A stretch of DNA of 64,000 nt. Origin: CAYFWF01 sp964346815 (GTDB lineage Bacteria; Acidobacteriota; Aminicenantia; Aminicenantales; Aminicenantaceae). The DNA lies in the NCBI GenBank assembly GCA_964346815.1, contig CAYFWF010000057.1, forward strand, positions 1 to 64,000, given 5' to 3'. Each line of letters starts with the position of its first letter. Within the stretch, counting starts at the first letter, position 1. Position numbers and translations under genes: made by a program. This document shows positions 1 to 7,640 of this stretch, piece after piece. Below the pieces are notes generated by a model. That model saw nothing but the letters and a program-made list of their open reading frames with translations, was not told the DNA's origin and made no database searches.

Positions 1-77
1 ACCTCTTCAGCCTTCTGGCAGCCAAAAGTAATACAAAGCAGAAAGACCAAAGGCAAAATCATGAGTTGTCTTTTCAT
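1..77 (-). CDS. Lipoprotein, N-terminal part only
   Basis: Start of a minus-strand gene cut by the window edge. The 25 visible residues form a lipoprotein signal peptide: two basic residues near the start, a hydrophobic core and a cysteine after ITFG (lipobox-like), so the product is probably exported and lipid-anchored. A strong ribosome binding site, GAGGAGG, lies just upstream of the ATG at 77. Nothing of the mature domain is visible, so no function can be given. Confidence 0.6.
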   Translation of the reverse strand, partial: MKRQLMILPLVFLLCITFGCQKAEE

Positions 78-194
78 CCTTAACCTCCTCTTTTTTCAGG
101 GATGAAATCCTGATAGATTTACCTAATAAATAGTCCCTTCGACAATGAATGTCAATTCAAGTGCTGATTGTCCCATTTCCAAATTCCAAACCAC

Positions 195-345
195 TTTAAC
201 CTTTAACCCCTTAGCTTCTTTAACTTCTTCCATATTTTTCAATAACTTACAACGCATCAAAGAAGCTAAAGAGGTTAAAACAAAGACGTTAAAGAGGTTA
301 AAGAATATAAAGAATATAAATAAGTTAAAGAAGTTAAAGTATATA
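195..345. repeat. AT-rich degenerate GTTAAAG repeat tract
   Basis: Non-coding stretch between the lipoprotein gene and the RepA-like gene. The right part (about 259-340) carries repeated GTTAAAGA/GAATATAAA units on the plus strand; the left part (195-230) carries the complementary CTTTAAC units. A perfect 11-bp inverted repeat, TTAGCTTCTTT at 211-221 and AAAGAAGCTAA at 259-269, sits inside. The small reading frames on both strands here are lysine/phenylalanine-rich by-products of the repeats. It could be a terminator/attenuator region, an iteron-like site or simple slippage sequence. Confidence 0.6.
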
Positions 346-358
346 TATTTTTTTTCTT

Positions 359-2002
359 TCACTCCTCAGTTTCCTTTCTCAATGCTCTCACCTTCAAGAT
401 TTTATCTCGAACGGAGGCGTCCTTGTCTTTTGTATCATCCTTCGCTTCGGTTTTTTTCTCCTCAACTGACTCAGGTTTTCCTTCCTGGCTCCTTGCCTCA
501 GCGTCCGCTTTCGCCATCGCGGTCATCTTTGTAAATTCAGGTAATTCCCAATACCATTTTCCTCCTACTCCACTTTCCTTGAAAGCTCTTATGTTCAATT
601 TCTCCTTAGCTCTCTTCAAAGTCCCTGCTGATATACCCTCGTTTCTTGCAGCTCTTTTCACCTCTGTATTTAGCATTGCTCCATCCTTCAGCGTCTCGAT
701 CAGGAACTGTTTCGCCCTCTTTGTTTCACTCGTTCTCTCTGGTGGGACTAATGCGTCTTCAATATCGAAATCCTTTTCTACAGGTTTGTCCTCCCAAACG
801 ACCTTGGCAACGCTTCCCAGATTTTCCAGATGGAAGGCAAGTGTATCCTGTTCAGGAGCGAGATTATTCTTCAGCGGAGAGAAATATCTTCTTTGATTCT
901 CCTCGTCCTCTCGATCCTTAGCCACTAGCCAAATACTTCGTGCCACGGAAGGGAATCCCATTGACCCCATAATTCGATAGAGCACCTGAAGCGAGGTGTT
1001 CTTATTACAGTGCATGATCCCTACGATCGCAACTCGATATTTCCTTGCTAATAAAGCGTTTATCGGAGCCATTGCCCATCGAACGTCAGTGTACTTATGG
1101 GAGTCAATTCGTCCGAGATAATCGGATAGCGGATCGATTATCACTAAACGATAATCCTCGTCCTTTTTCAGTATGTTCTCAAGCCTATAGATGTCCCTGG
1201 TAAGATTCAGGATTTTTATTCTTCCTTTCTCGTCGCGGCTACCTTCCAGGATGGATATGTTATTCGTATTGGCACCAGCGGCATCGGCTCTAGGACGAAT
1301 CGCATAGTTGGGATCTTCATCGGTGCTGAGTATAAGGACTTTTCCATCCTTGATCTGTCTATTAGGCTTGTCGGGCCAATAGCCTCCCTTGGAGACTTGA
1401 GCACTGAGGAAGTAGGATAAATAACTTTTTCCAACTCCTGGGTCACCGATCAAGAGAGTTATTTCACCCAGAGGGATATGATTCTTCCAGAGCCAGTTTA
1501 CCTCTTTTGCTTCCACGTCTGAAAGACTTCGCAATCCTGCGTTTTCATTACCTATGTTGGCCACTTCATTAAAGGAATTAACAATCCCAATATAGTCACT
1601 TTTTGCGAGTTTCTTTGCCGCTTCCAGAATAGCCCTCTTGAAAGCTTGATGCCTACGAAATTCAACTGCCTTATCCTTTATATAGCTGGGATCACCGTTT
1701 TTTGTGAGTTCTAGCACCTCTAAAAGGACATCAAGATATTCATCTCTTGGGAGCTTATCGTTTTTCTCCAAAAAAATATCCACCTCTTGTATCAACTCGT
1801 CTTCGCTTGGTGAGCGGGAATACTTATTCAGGAATTCGATTAGGAGTTCCGTCAACGAAGCCAAAATTGGGTTGTCAAAATACTCAGGTCTTATGTACTG
1901 AATATTCTCTGGGAGTGCTTGCTTCTCGGCTAGCAACCAAGCGACTATCCTCTTCTGAATATCAGAAGTGAAGTCATAGGTCTCTGTTTTGTTTTCTATC
2001 AT
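359..2002 (-). CDS. RepA/DnaB-like AAA ATPase of plasmid or phage type
   Basis: A 547-residue protein. Residues ~1-150 are helical and resemble a DnaB-type N-terminal domain. The central part is a RecA-fold ATPase with Walker A GDPGVGKS and a hydrophobic Walker B-like LVIIDPLSDYLG, as in the AAA_25/RepA helicase family. Residues ~425-490 look like a winged helix (KRAKQFL to GGKWYWELP). The last ~60 residues are charged and probably disordered. Proteins with this layout are common on plasmids, phages and integrated elements as replicative helicases or helicase loaders. The start at 2002 has AGGAGA 8-9 bases upstream. It overlaps the small gene upstream by 29 bp, so the two are probably translated together. 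Role in the host is inferred. Confidence 0.75.
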   Translation of the reverse strand: MIENKTETYDFTSDIQKRIVAWLLAEKQALPENIQYIRPEYFDNPILASLTELLIEFLNKYSRSPSEDELIQEVDIFLEKNDKLPRDEYLDVLLEVLELTKNGDPSYIKDKAVEFRRHQAFKRAILEAAKKLAKSDYIGIVNSFNEVANIGNENAGLRSLSDVEAKEVNWLWKNHIPLGEITLLIGDPGVGKSYLSYFLSAQVSKGGYWPDKPNRQIKDGKVLILSTDEDPNYAIRPRADAAGANTNNISILEGSRDEKGRIKILNLTRDIYRLENILKKDEDYRLVIIDPLSDYLGRIDSHKYTDVRWAMAPINALLARKYRVAIVGIMHCNKNTSLQVLYRIMGSMGFPSVARSIWLVAKDREDEENQRRYFSPLKNNLAPEQDTLAFHLENLGSVAKVVWEDKPVEKDFDIEDALVPPERTSETKRAKQFLIETLKDGAMLNTEVKRAARNEGISAGTLKRAKEKLNIRAFKESGVGGKWYWELPEFTKMTAMAKADAEARSQEGKPESVEEKKTEAKDDTKDKDASVRDKILKVRALRKETEE

Positions 2003-2165
2003 CTTTGAGTTCTCCTATAAGTTTGAATTTTTTGCCTTGGAAATGTTTTCCATTAAGCATCTCGCCAGTCTCTAAATTGCTCACGTAAAACTGGCGGATG
2101 CAAAGGAAGGTCTCTCCATCCTCTGTGATGAAGAGGCCTTTAAAATTGAGTTTTTGAGTGTTCAT
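1974..2165 (-). CDS. Small hypothetical protein, partner of RepA-like gene
   Basis: A 63-residue basic protein of unknown family, rich in beta-type residues (NFKGLFITEDGETFLCIRQF). It has no signal peptide or zinc motif. Its ATG at 2165 is preceded by AGAGGAGA, a good ribosome binding site, and its 3' end overlaps the ATPase gene by 29 bp, which argues for a real gene and translational coupling. It may be a small DNA-binding or regulatory protein of the same element; nothing in the sequence proves this. Confidence 0.6.
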   Translation of the reverse strand: MNTQKLNFKGLFITEDGETFLCIRQFYVSNLETGEMLNGKHFQGKKFKLIGELKDDRKQNRDL

Positions 2166-2243
2166 TTTTTGAATCTCCTCTTTAGTTTTTTTCTATTTCA
2201 TTTATGCTCCTTGTAGACCTAGACTCTCGAATTTTGGTTTGGG

Positions 2244-2281
2244 ATTATATTTGGTGAGAGCCTCTACAAGAGTGTGTAGAG
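2244..2281 (-). promoter_or_regulatory. Candidate promoter and palindrome before the RepA-like pair
   Basis: On the minus strand a perfect TATAAT occurs at 2249-2244. Just upstream, where a -35 box would lie, is a 7-bp perfect hairpin/palindrome: CTCTACA (2262-2268) and TGTAGAG (2275-2281) with a 6-base loop. The overlap suggests an operator. The -35 match is poor, so this is tentative. The rest of 2166-2405 has only short inverted repeats and no gene. Confidence 0.4.
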
Positions 2282-2405
2282 TCTTACTAAAAGACTTTTG
2301 AAACGGTTCCGTCCCGAAGCCTGAGCGCCTTTAACTCTATGACAGTCCCATCTAATGCCGGGGAATCCGTTGAGTAAGAACCATATATGCCTGTTCAACA
2401 GTGGC

Positions 2406-2433
2406 TTGATATTCTCCCAGTAAGGTGTATAAT
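2406..2433 (+). promoter_or_regulatory. Sigma-70 promoter just before the 83-aa gene
   Basis: TTGATA at 2406-2411, 16-base spacer, perfect TATAAT at 2428-2433. The expected transcription start (~2440) is only about six bases before the ATG at 2446, so the mRNA would be nearly leaderless. The in-frame GTG at 2425 lies inside the promoter and is unlikely to be the start. Confidence 0.65.
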
Positions 2434-2445
2434 AAAAATCAAAAG

Positions 2446-2697
2446 ATGGCTGGAATTAACACCACGATCACACGAAATGAGGTAGATTTCCATGTCCAAA
2501 CACAAGATAAGGGGAAAACAGCTCAATATGTGGAATCGACCGTTTATAAATCCGGCCGTGTCCTTTCCTCCAGGAAAACCTTCTATACTGCAATTCTTGA
2601 CAATCCAGAGCTAGAGGAACGAATCAATCAGATCATTCAGGAACAGCACAACACCATCCTGTTGGAAATTGAAGAGGGAAAGTTTGATCATTTGTGA
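2446..2697 (+). CDS. Small conserved hypothetical protein, 83 aa
   Basis: Begins MAGINTTITRNEVDFHVQTQ and has a soluble, beta-rich N-terminal half and a helical, glutamate-rich C-terminal half ending in EGKFDHL. I do not recognise a named family. There is no signal peptide or membrane segment. The ATG at 2446 is preferred over the GTG at 2425 because a near-perfect promoter overlaps the GTG. It has no Shine-Dalgarno sequence, consistent with near-leaderless translation. It is followed after 83 bp by polA in the same direction and could be co-transcribed with it. Confidence 0.65.
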   Translation: MAGINTTITRNEVDFHVQTQDKGKTAQYVESTVYKSGRVLSSRKTFYTAILDNPELEERINQIIQEQHNTILLEIEEGKFDHL

Positions 2698-2780
2698 ATT
2701 TCCCTTTCTTCTCGATGCTCTTTGGTCTAAGCTAAACACAGATGAAATAAAAGGACTGCCTCCCCATTTTTCAAGTTCCG

Positions 2781-5456
2781 ATGAGTAAAAAAAAATTGTT
2801 TTTGGTGGATGGATATTCACTTCTCTACCGTGCTTACTATGCTATCCGGCGCCTCTCTACCTCCAAGGGATTTCCCACCAATGCCATATACGGCTTCCTC
2901 AACATGCTCCGAAAGCTGCAAGACAAGGAAAATCCTTCCTATCTGGGGATCGTCTTCGATGTAAAGGGGCCCACTGTACGGCATGAGACATTTGAGGACT
3001 ATAAGGCTCACCGGAAGCCTATGCCGGAGGATCTGGCCATTCAGCTTCCTGTATTGAAGAAAATCCTCAAGGCTATGCATATTCCTTTCCTCGAATACCA
3101 AAAGTATGAGGCAGACGATGTGCTCGGAAGCCTGGCCCAAAAAGCTTCCTCTAAAAACGTGACTGCAGTGATCGTTTCCACCGATAAGGATCTTCTTCAA
3201 CTCGTAGATGAGTCGACCATCGTTTATAATCCCGCCAAGGAGATCTATTTGGACGATAAAAAGGTGGAGGAACAGTTCGGCGTATCTCCAAGCGAGGTTA
3301 TCGATGTCCTCGCTCTCTGGGGAGACTCTTCTGATAACATTCCCGGTGTCCCAGGAATAGGAGAGAAAACATCCAAAGACTTGATTCGTCAATTCCATTC
3401 GATCGAGAACCTGCTCCAGCATCTCCATCAAATTTCAAAGACCGCTTTAAAAGAAAAAATTCAGGCCAACCTGGAGCAACTTGAATTGAGCAGACAACTG
3501 GTCACCATAGAAAAAAACCTGGACGTCGAGTTCGATCTGGACGATTTCGCCATCTCTGAGCCGGAATATGAAAAGTTGATTCCCCTTCTCCAAGAATTGG
3601 AATTTTCTTCTCTGCTATCAGAGTATTTGAAAAAAAGAAAACAGCCAAAAAAAAATTACACCATCATTCTCAAAGAAGAGCAACTTCATAATCTCGTTTC
3701 CCAAATCAAAAAGGAAAAACGCGTTTCCCTCGACACCGAAACCGACAGTCCTTTCCCCACACGGGCTCGACTGGTTGGGATGTCTTTTTCCCTCAAGCCG
3801 GATCAAGCCATCTACCTTCCTCTGCGTCATGACTATCGCCAAGCTCCTGAGCAGCTATCTCTAGAAAGGGTTTTTCGAATCCTGGGGACGGTTCTTGCTG
3901 ATTCCCGAATAAAAAAAATCGGTCAGAACATCAAGTACGACTACATCGTCCTTCAAAAAGAAGCTCAAGCCCTTGAGGGAATCGACTTGGACACCATGGT
4001 TCTCTCTTACCTTCTTGAGCCCAACTGGGGAGCACACAGTCTGGATAAGTTAGCGTTGCATTATCTGCAAGCAAAGGCCATCTCTTATCAAGAGGTTGCG
4101 GGAAAAGGGAAAAACGAATTGACCATGAATGAAGTGGATATCGACCGAGTGGGTCCCTATGCCTGTCAGGATGCCGATTTCGCACTCAAACTCAGCCAAA
4201 TTCTCTGGCCCAAAGTCGTAGAAAACGAGCTGGATTCTCTCTATCGAACTATAGAACGTCCTCTCATCAGTGTTCTTGCGGACATGGAAATATGGGGTGT
4301 AAAGATCGACACGGAAAGATTGAAAGATCTGAGTGAGGAGTTACAGGAATCGCTGGACCGCATTGAAAAAAAAATATATGAAATCAGCGGTGAAAAATTC
4401 AACCTCAACTCTCCCTCTCAGCTTGCGTACATACTGTTCGAGAAGCTCGGCCTTCCCGCCACTCGAAAGACCAAAAAAACCAAGGGATACTCCACCAGCG
4501 TGAGTGTTCTCCAGGAATTGGCGGCACACCATCCCATTGCACAGCATGCACTGGAATACAGACAACTTGCTAAGCTCAAATCCACTTACGCTGACGCCCT
4601 CCCTTTACTCATCCATCCTCAATCGGGAAGAATACACACTTCCTACAACCAGACCGTCACGGCCACAGGGAGGCTTTCTTCGAGCGACCCGAATCTCCAG
4701 AACATCCCTGCAAGAGGAGAATGGGGACAGCGCTTCAGAGCGGCCTTTGTTCCAGAGGAGGGGAGTCTTCTGCTCTCTGCGGATTATTCTCAGATCGAAC
4801 TTCGGGTTTTAGCACATCTGTCCGAAGACCCTGGCCTTATAGAAACATTCATCCAAGACCGGGATATCCATCAGGAAACAGCGAATCAGGTTTTTGGGAA
4901 CACCACAGTCCTCTTTCCAGAGGAGCAGAGAAGAAGAGCGAAAATTATAAACTTCAGTATCATCTACGGAGCGACCGCTTATTCTTTAGCCAGAGAGCTC
5001 GGCTCTTCCGGCTCGGAAGCCCAGCAATTTATCGACCGTTACTTCGAAAAACACCCGAAGGTAAAGGAATTCCTGGAAAAGAGCGTTCAAAATGCCCGGG
5101 AGAAAGGATTCGCTGAGACTCTCTTCGGGAGAAAAAGGCAAGTCCCCGAGCTCAGGCATAAGGACAAGACGGTTCAACAATTCGGACGGCGTATCGCTCT
5201 CAACACACCCATACAAGGCACTGCTGCCGATTTGATGAAGTTAGCGATGATCAAAATCTGGAAAGAATTCAAAAAAAGAAAGCTTAAAACCAAGATGATT
5301 CTTCAGGTCCATGACGAGTTGGTTTTTGAGGTCCCTAAAAATGAAGTGGAGAAAACCGAAGCTCTCGTCAAGAAACAAATGGAAAGGGTCTTTGTATTGA
5401 AAGTTCCGCTCAAAGTCCATCTCGGATGGGGAACCAACTGGGCTGAGGCAAAGTAG
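2781..5456 (+). CDS. polA: DNA polymerase I
   Basis: Full-length 891-residue Pol I with three domains. The 5'-3' flap nuclease (residues ~1-290) has the acidic residues of FLVDGY, YEADD and STDKD and the helix-hairpin GDSSDNIPGVPGIG. The 3'-5' proofreading domain (~291-480) looks active: D318 and E320 (SLDTET), D387 (NIKYD), Y460 and D464 (YACQD) match the DEDD-y set. The polymerase domain has motif A (ADYSQIELR, D668), motif B (RRRAKIINFSIIYG) and motif C (QVHDELVFE). It fills gaps and removes RNA primers. The start ATG at 2781 lacks a clear ribosome binding site. Confidence 0.97.
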   Translation: MSKKKLFLVDGYSLLYRAYYAIRRLSTSKGFPTNAIYGFLNMLRKLQDKENPSYLGIVFDVKGPTVRHETFEDYKAHRKPMPEDLAIQLPVLKKILKAMHIPFLEYQKYEADDVLGSLAQKASSKNVTAVIVSTDKDLLQLVDESTIVYNPAKEIYLDDKKVEEQFGVSPSEVIDVLALWGDSSDNIPGVPGIGEKTSKDLIRQFHSIENLLQHLHQISKTALKEKIQANLEQLELSRQLVTIEKNLDVEFDLDDFAISEPEYEKLIPLLQELEFSSLLSEYLKKRKQPKKNYTIILKEEQLHNLVSQIKKEKRVSLDTETDSPFPTRARLVGMSFSLKPDQAIYLPLRHDYRQAPEQLSLERVFRILGTVLADSRIKKIGQNIKYDYIVLQKEAQALEGIDLDTMVLSYLLEPNWGAHSLDKLALHYLQAKAISYQEVAGKGKNELTMNEVDIDRVGPYACQDADFALKLSQILWPKVVENELDSLYRTIERPLISVLADMEIWGVKIDTERLKDLSEELQESLDRIEKKIYEISGEKFNLNSPSQLAYILFEKLGLPATRKTKKTKGYSTSVSVLQELAAHHPIAQHALEYRQLAKLKSTYADALPLLIHPQSGRIHTSYNQTVTATGRLSSSDPNLQNIPARGEWGQRFRAAFVPEEGSLLLSADYSQIELRVLAHLSEDPGLIETFIQDRDIHQETANQVFGNTTVLFPEEQRRRAKIINFSIIYGATAYSLARELGSSGSEAQQFIDRYFEKHPKVKEFLEKSVQNAREKGFAETLFGRKRQVPELRHKDKTVQQFGRRIALNTPIQGTAADLMKLAMIKIWKEFKKRKLKTKMILQVHDELVFEVPKNEVEKTEALVKKQMERVFVLKVPLKVHLGWGTNWAEAK

Positions 5457-5466
5457 GCAATTCCAG

Positions 5467-5497
5467 CCTGAATCATTGAAAAAAATGCCGATGCGAT
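5467..5497 (+). repeat. Dispersed repeat, copy A
   Basis: Eleven bases after polA: CCTGAATCATT, then an A-run and ATGCCGATGCGAT. It matches copy B after rpmB (30878-30908) over about 30 positions with few mismatches. A short hairpin, CCTGTC/GACAGG at 5506-5522, follows. It has no T-tract for a terminator. Confidence 0.5.
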
Positions 5498-5567
5498 TCG
5501 AAAGCCCTGTCTTCTCGACAGGAAGAGTTCGGGTTGATCAATAGTTTCTGGTGACCATACACGATGA

Positions 5568-5596
5568 TTGACAACTCTCGAAAAGTGGACTAATCT
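5568..5596 (+). promoter_or_regulatory. Sigma-70 promoter of the HEAT/HD-GYP pair
   Basis: Perfect TTGACA at 5568-5573, a 17-base spacer and TAATCT at 5591-5596. Transcription would start near 5603, about 105 bases before the first gene. Confidence 0.65.
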
Positions 5597-5708
5597 AAAG
5601 ATACAGAAGAAACCTTTTTTACGACAGCATGACTGCTGAGGGGATCCAAAACAGGCGCATCACTTCGACTAAAGCAGAAGGAGTGGCCGCGCTCTCCTTT
5701 TGGGAAAA

Positions 5709-7640
5709 ATGAGCCAAGAAGAAGTTTTTAAGAATCTTTTCACCGCCATCAAGGTGTCTTTAAAAAATGCCTCCTTCTACCACCAAGGCCACCCAGCCTT
5801 TTCAAAATCAGTAGAGGACCTTAAGGAGAAAGTCGACAGTTTCTTGGGCGGGGTGGAATCGGTGAAAATCGGGTTCACTCCACACTCAATTTCCTACGCA
5901 AACAAGCACTGGGAAGAGGATAAGATATACAGAGAATTGGCCAGAGCTTTCCACTTCCGCAAAGTCAAGACCCTGGAAATCAAGAGAGGGCTGACTCTCC
6001 AAGAATTGGCAGCTTTTATCTCAAAGGTCCATCTTCCTCCCAAAGATATTTTCAGAGAAGGAGGGCTCCTGAAAATTATGGAACGGGAGAATGTCACCCA
6101 TCTCTCGTTAGAGGAGCTGGACTATTCTCAACTCCTCAAAGGCGAGGGAGAAGAAGTCAAGGATGTCTGGACTTATCTTCTCGATGAAGCCGTGATCAAG
6201 GAGGATCAAGAGAGACTCGATCAAGTCGCAGAGAGCTTCGAAAAAATAGCCGGCCAGTTAACACCCGAGAATTTCACAGAAAACGAAGAACTCCCTGTAA
6301 ATCTCAGCAAGCTCATGCGCTATATGAAGAAAGCTCAGGAAGAACGCTTTCATGCCAGTGCAAAAGTCTTGGTAAAGGCTTTCACGAAGAACAAAAAAAT
6401 GGCACAAGCATCCAAGTTTGAAAAACTCAAGATCATCTTCTCTGAAATCGGAGAAGAGGACTTTGCCTCAACGCTATGGGAGGAAATCGCTACAGATGCT
6501 GATTTCGATGCACTCAGCTTCAGCATCTTTTCCAGGCTGACTGAAAAGGATAAACAGGAACAGATCGCAGCAAAACTGAATGAGGAAGCCAGGAAAGACA
6601 ACAGGCTCATAACATCTGCTGAACTGAGAAAAAAAATAAAGGCCCTTCTATCTGGGACCTCGAGTCCCTATGTGTCAGAGATATACCGGGAAACTCTTTC
6701 CTCTCTTCTCCAAAATGTCAGTTTCCAAAAAGAATTGGTGCTGAGCAGAGACCATCTCTCGAGAAACTTTCGATTCCTGCTTCTAAACCTTTTCGAAGAA
6801 ACTTCTAACAGGGAAAACAAAAAGGTCTTTTTAACCAAGATCCTAGAGGAATGGGAGGAGATAAAAAAGACCGGAGATTTCGAGTTCTTAAAACAGCTCT
6901 CTGTGGCTTTGCGGGAAACAGATAAGGACTTCGCTTCCGAAGCACTGACTGTAAAAACGAAAAGGCTCATTGCAGATCATGTGGAGAAGGCCATACTCAT
7001 GGGAAAGACCAGTCCCTACCTGGATTATTTTCTTGACATCCTCGATCACAGCACGCTGGGAGTCAATTCCTACCTCCACGGAATATTTACGGATCAGAGA
7101 GTCTCCCCATCCATTCTGCAGTTTTTTTTCAAGTTTTTTTCTGACAGCATATTATACTTCTTTATGAACCTCGAAGAAAAAGCCTCTGATAGTAAATTTC
7201 TCGATAAAATCTCCGAAAGTCTCAAAACAATCGATTCTCCTCTATCTTTAAAAGCTCTGAAAACAATCTATGGGCTGGGAAACAATCATGTAAAGCTGAA
7301 AGTATTAAGGGCCATGCAGCACCTCTCTGCATTTGACGAGAATTTCCTGATGGAAATTCTGCAAAAAGGCAACCTTCCTTCAAAGAAAGAAGCCTTATTG
7401 AACCTGGTAAAAAGAGATGCGACGAGAGATGAAGCTTTGGAGATTTTGTTTTCCATTCCCTCTCCTTTCGGAATCAAGAACAGGGTCCTCCGCAGGCATA
7501 TCAAAATCGTAGGAGATACAAATTTGTCAGAAGCAAGAGATCATATCTTCGCTCTAAGTCAAAGGGGGAATATCTGGAACAGGAAGCTCCGTAAGGAAGC
7601 CAAAAAAATAGTGGAGAAGCTCGATGCTAGAAAAAATTAA
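5709..7640 (+). CDS. HEAT-like helical repeat protein with GHP N-terminal domain
   Basis: About 643 residues, cytoplasmic, almost entirely helical with repeated leucine-rich helices in the C-terminal half (for example LKALKTIYGLGNNHVKLKVLRAMQHL), typical of HEAT-like repeats. The first ~150 residues resemble the N-terminus of the next gene: a short helix, a Y-x-x-GHP motif, then F..K..LEIKRGLTLQELAAFISKV. The ATG at 5709 is chosen; an in-frame TTG lies at 5700 and neither has an ideally spaced ribosome binding site. It overlaps the HD-GYP gene by 17 bp, so the two are surely one operon. The function is unknown; a scaffold or regulator for the HD-GYP enzyme is a guess. Confidence 0.8.
   Translation: MSQEEVFKNLFTAIKVSLKNASFYHQGHPAFSKSVEDLKEKVDSFLGGVESVKIGFTPHSISYANKHWEEDKIYRELARAFHFRKVKTLEIKRGLTLQELAAFISKVHLPPKDIFREGGLLKIMERENVTHLSLEELDYSQLLKGEGEEVKDVWTYLLDEAVIKEDQERLDQVAESFEKIAGQLTPENFTENEELPVNLSKLMRYMKKAQEERFHASAKVLVKAFTKNKKMAQASKFEKLKIIFSEIGEEDFASTLWEEIATDADFDALSFSIFSRLTEKDKQEQIAAKLNEEARKDNRLITSAELRKKIKALLSGTSSPYVSEIYRETLSSLLQNVSFQKELVLSRDHLSRNFRFLLLNLFEETSNRENKKVFLTKILEEWEEIKKTGDFEFLKQLSVALRETDKDFASEALTVKTKRLIADHVEKAILMGKTSPYLDYFLDILDHSTLGVNSYLHGIFTDQRVSPSILQFFFKFFSDSILYFFMNLEEKASDSKFLDKISESLKTIDSPLSLKALKTIYGLGNNHVKLKVLRAMQHLSAFDENFLMEILQKGNLPSKKEALLNLVKRDATRDEALEILFSIPSPFGIKNRVLRRHIKIVGDTNLSEARDHIFALSQRGNIWNRKLRKEAKKIVEKLDARKN

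Noticed and set aside
195..345. CRISPR-like array
   Set aside because: Units are short, degenerate and without regular spacers; no cas genes in the window.
123..534. Overlapping small frames in the AT repeat tract
   Set aside because: Composition follows the GTTAAAG repeats; no ribosome binding site and no protein-like pattern.
2282..2405. tmRNA or other stable RNA between the RepA-like gene and the 83-aa gene
   Set aside because: Several short hairpins are present but no tRNA-like ends or tag-peptide frame could be found.
5506..5522. polA terminator hairpin
   Set aside because: Six-bp stem without a following T-run; not convincing as an intrinsic terminator.
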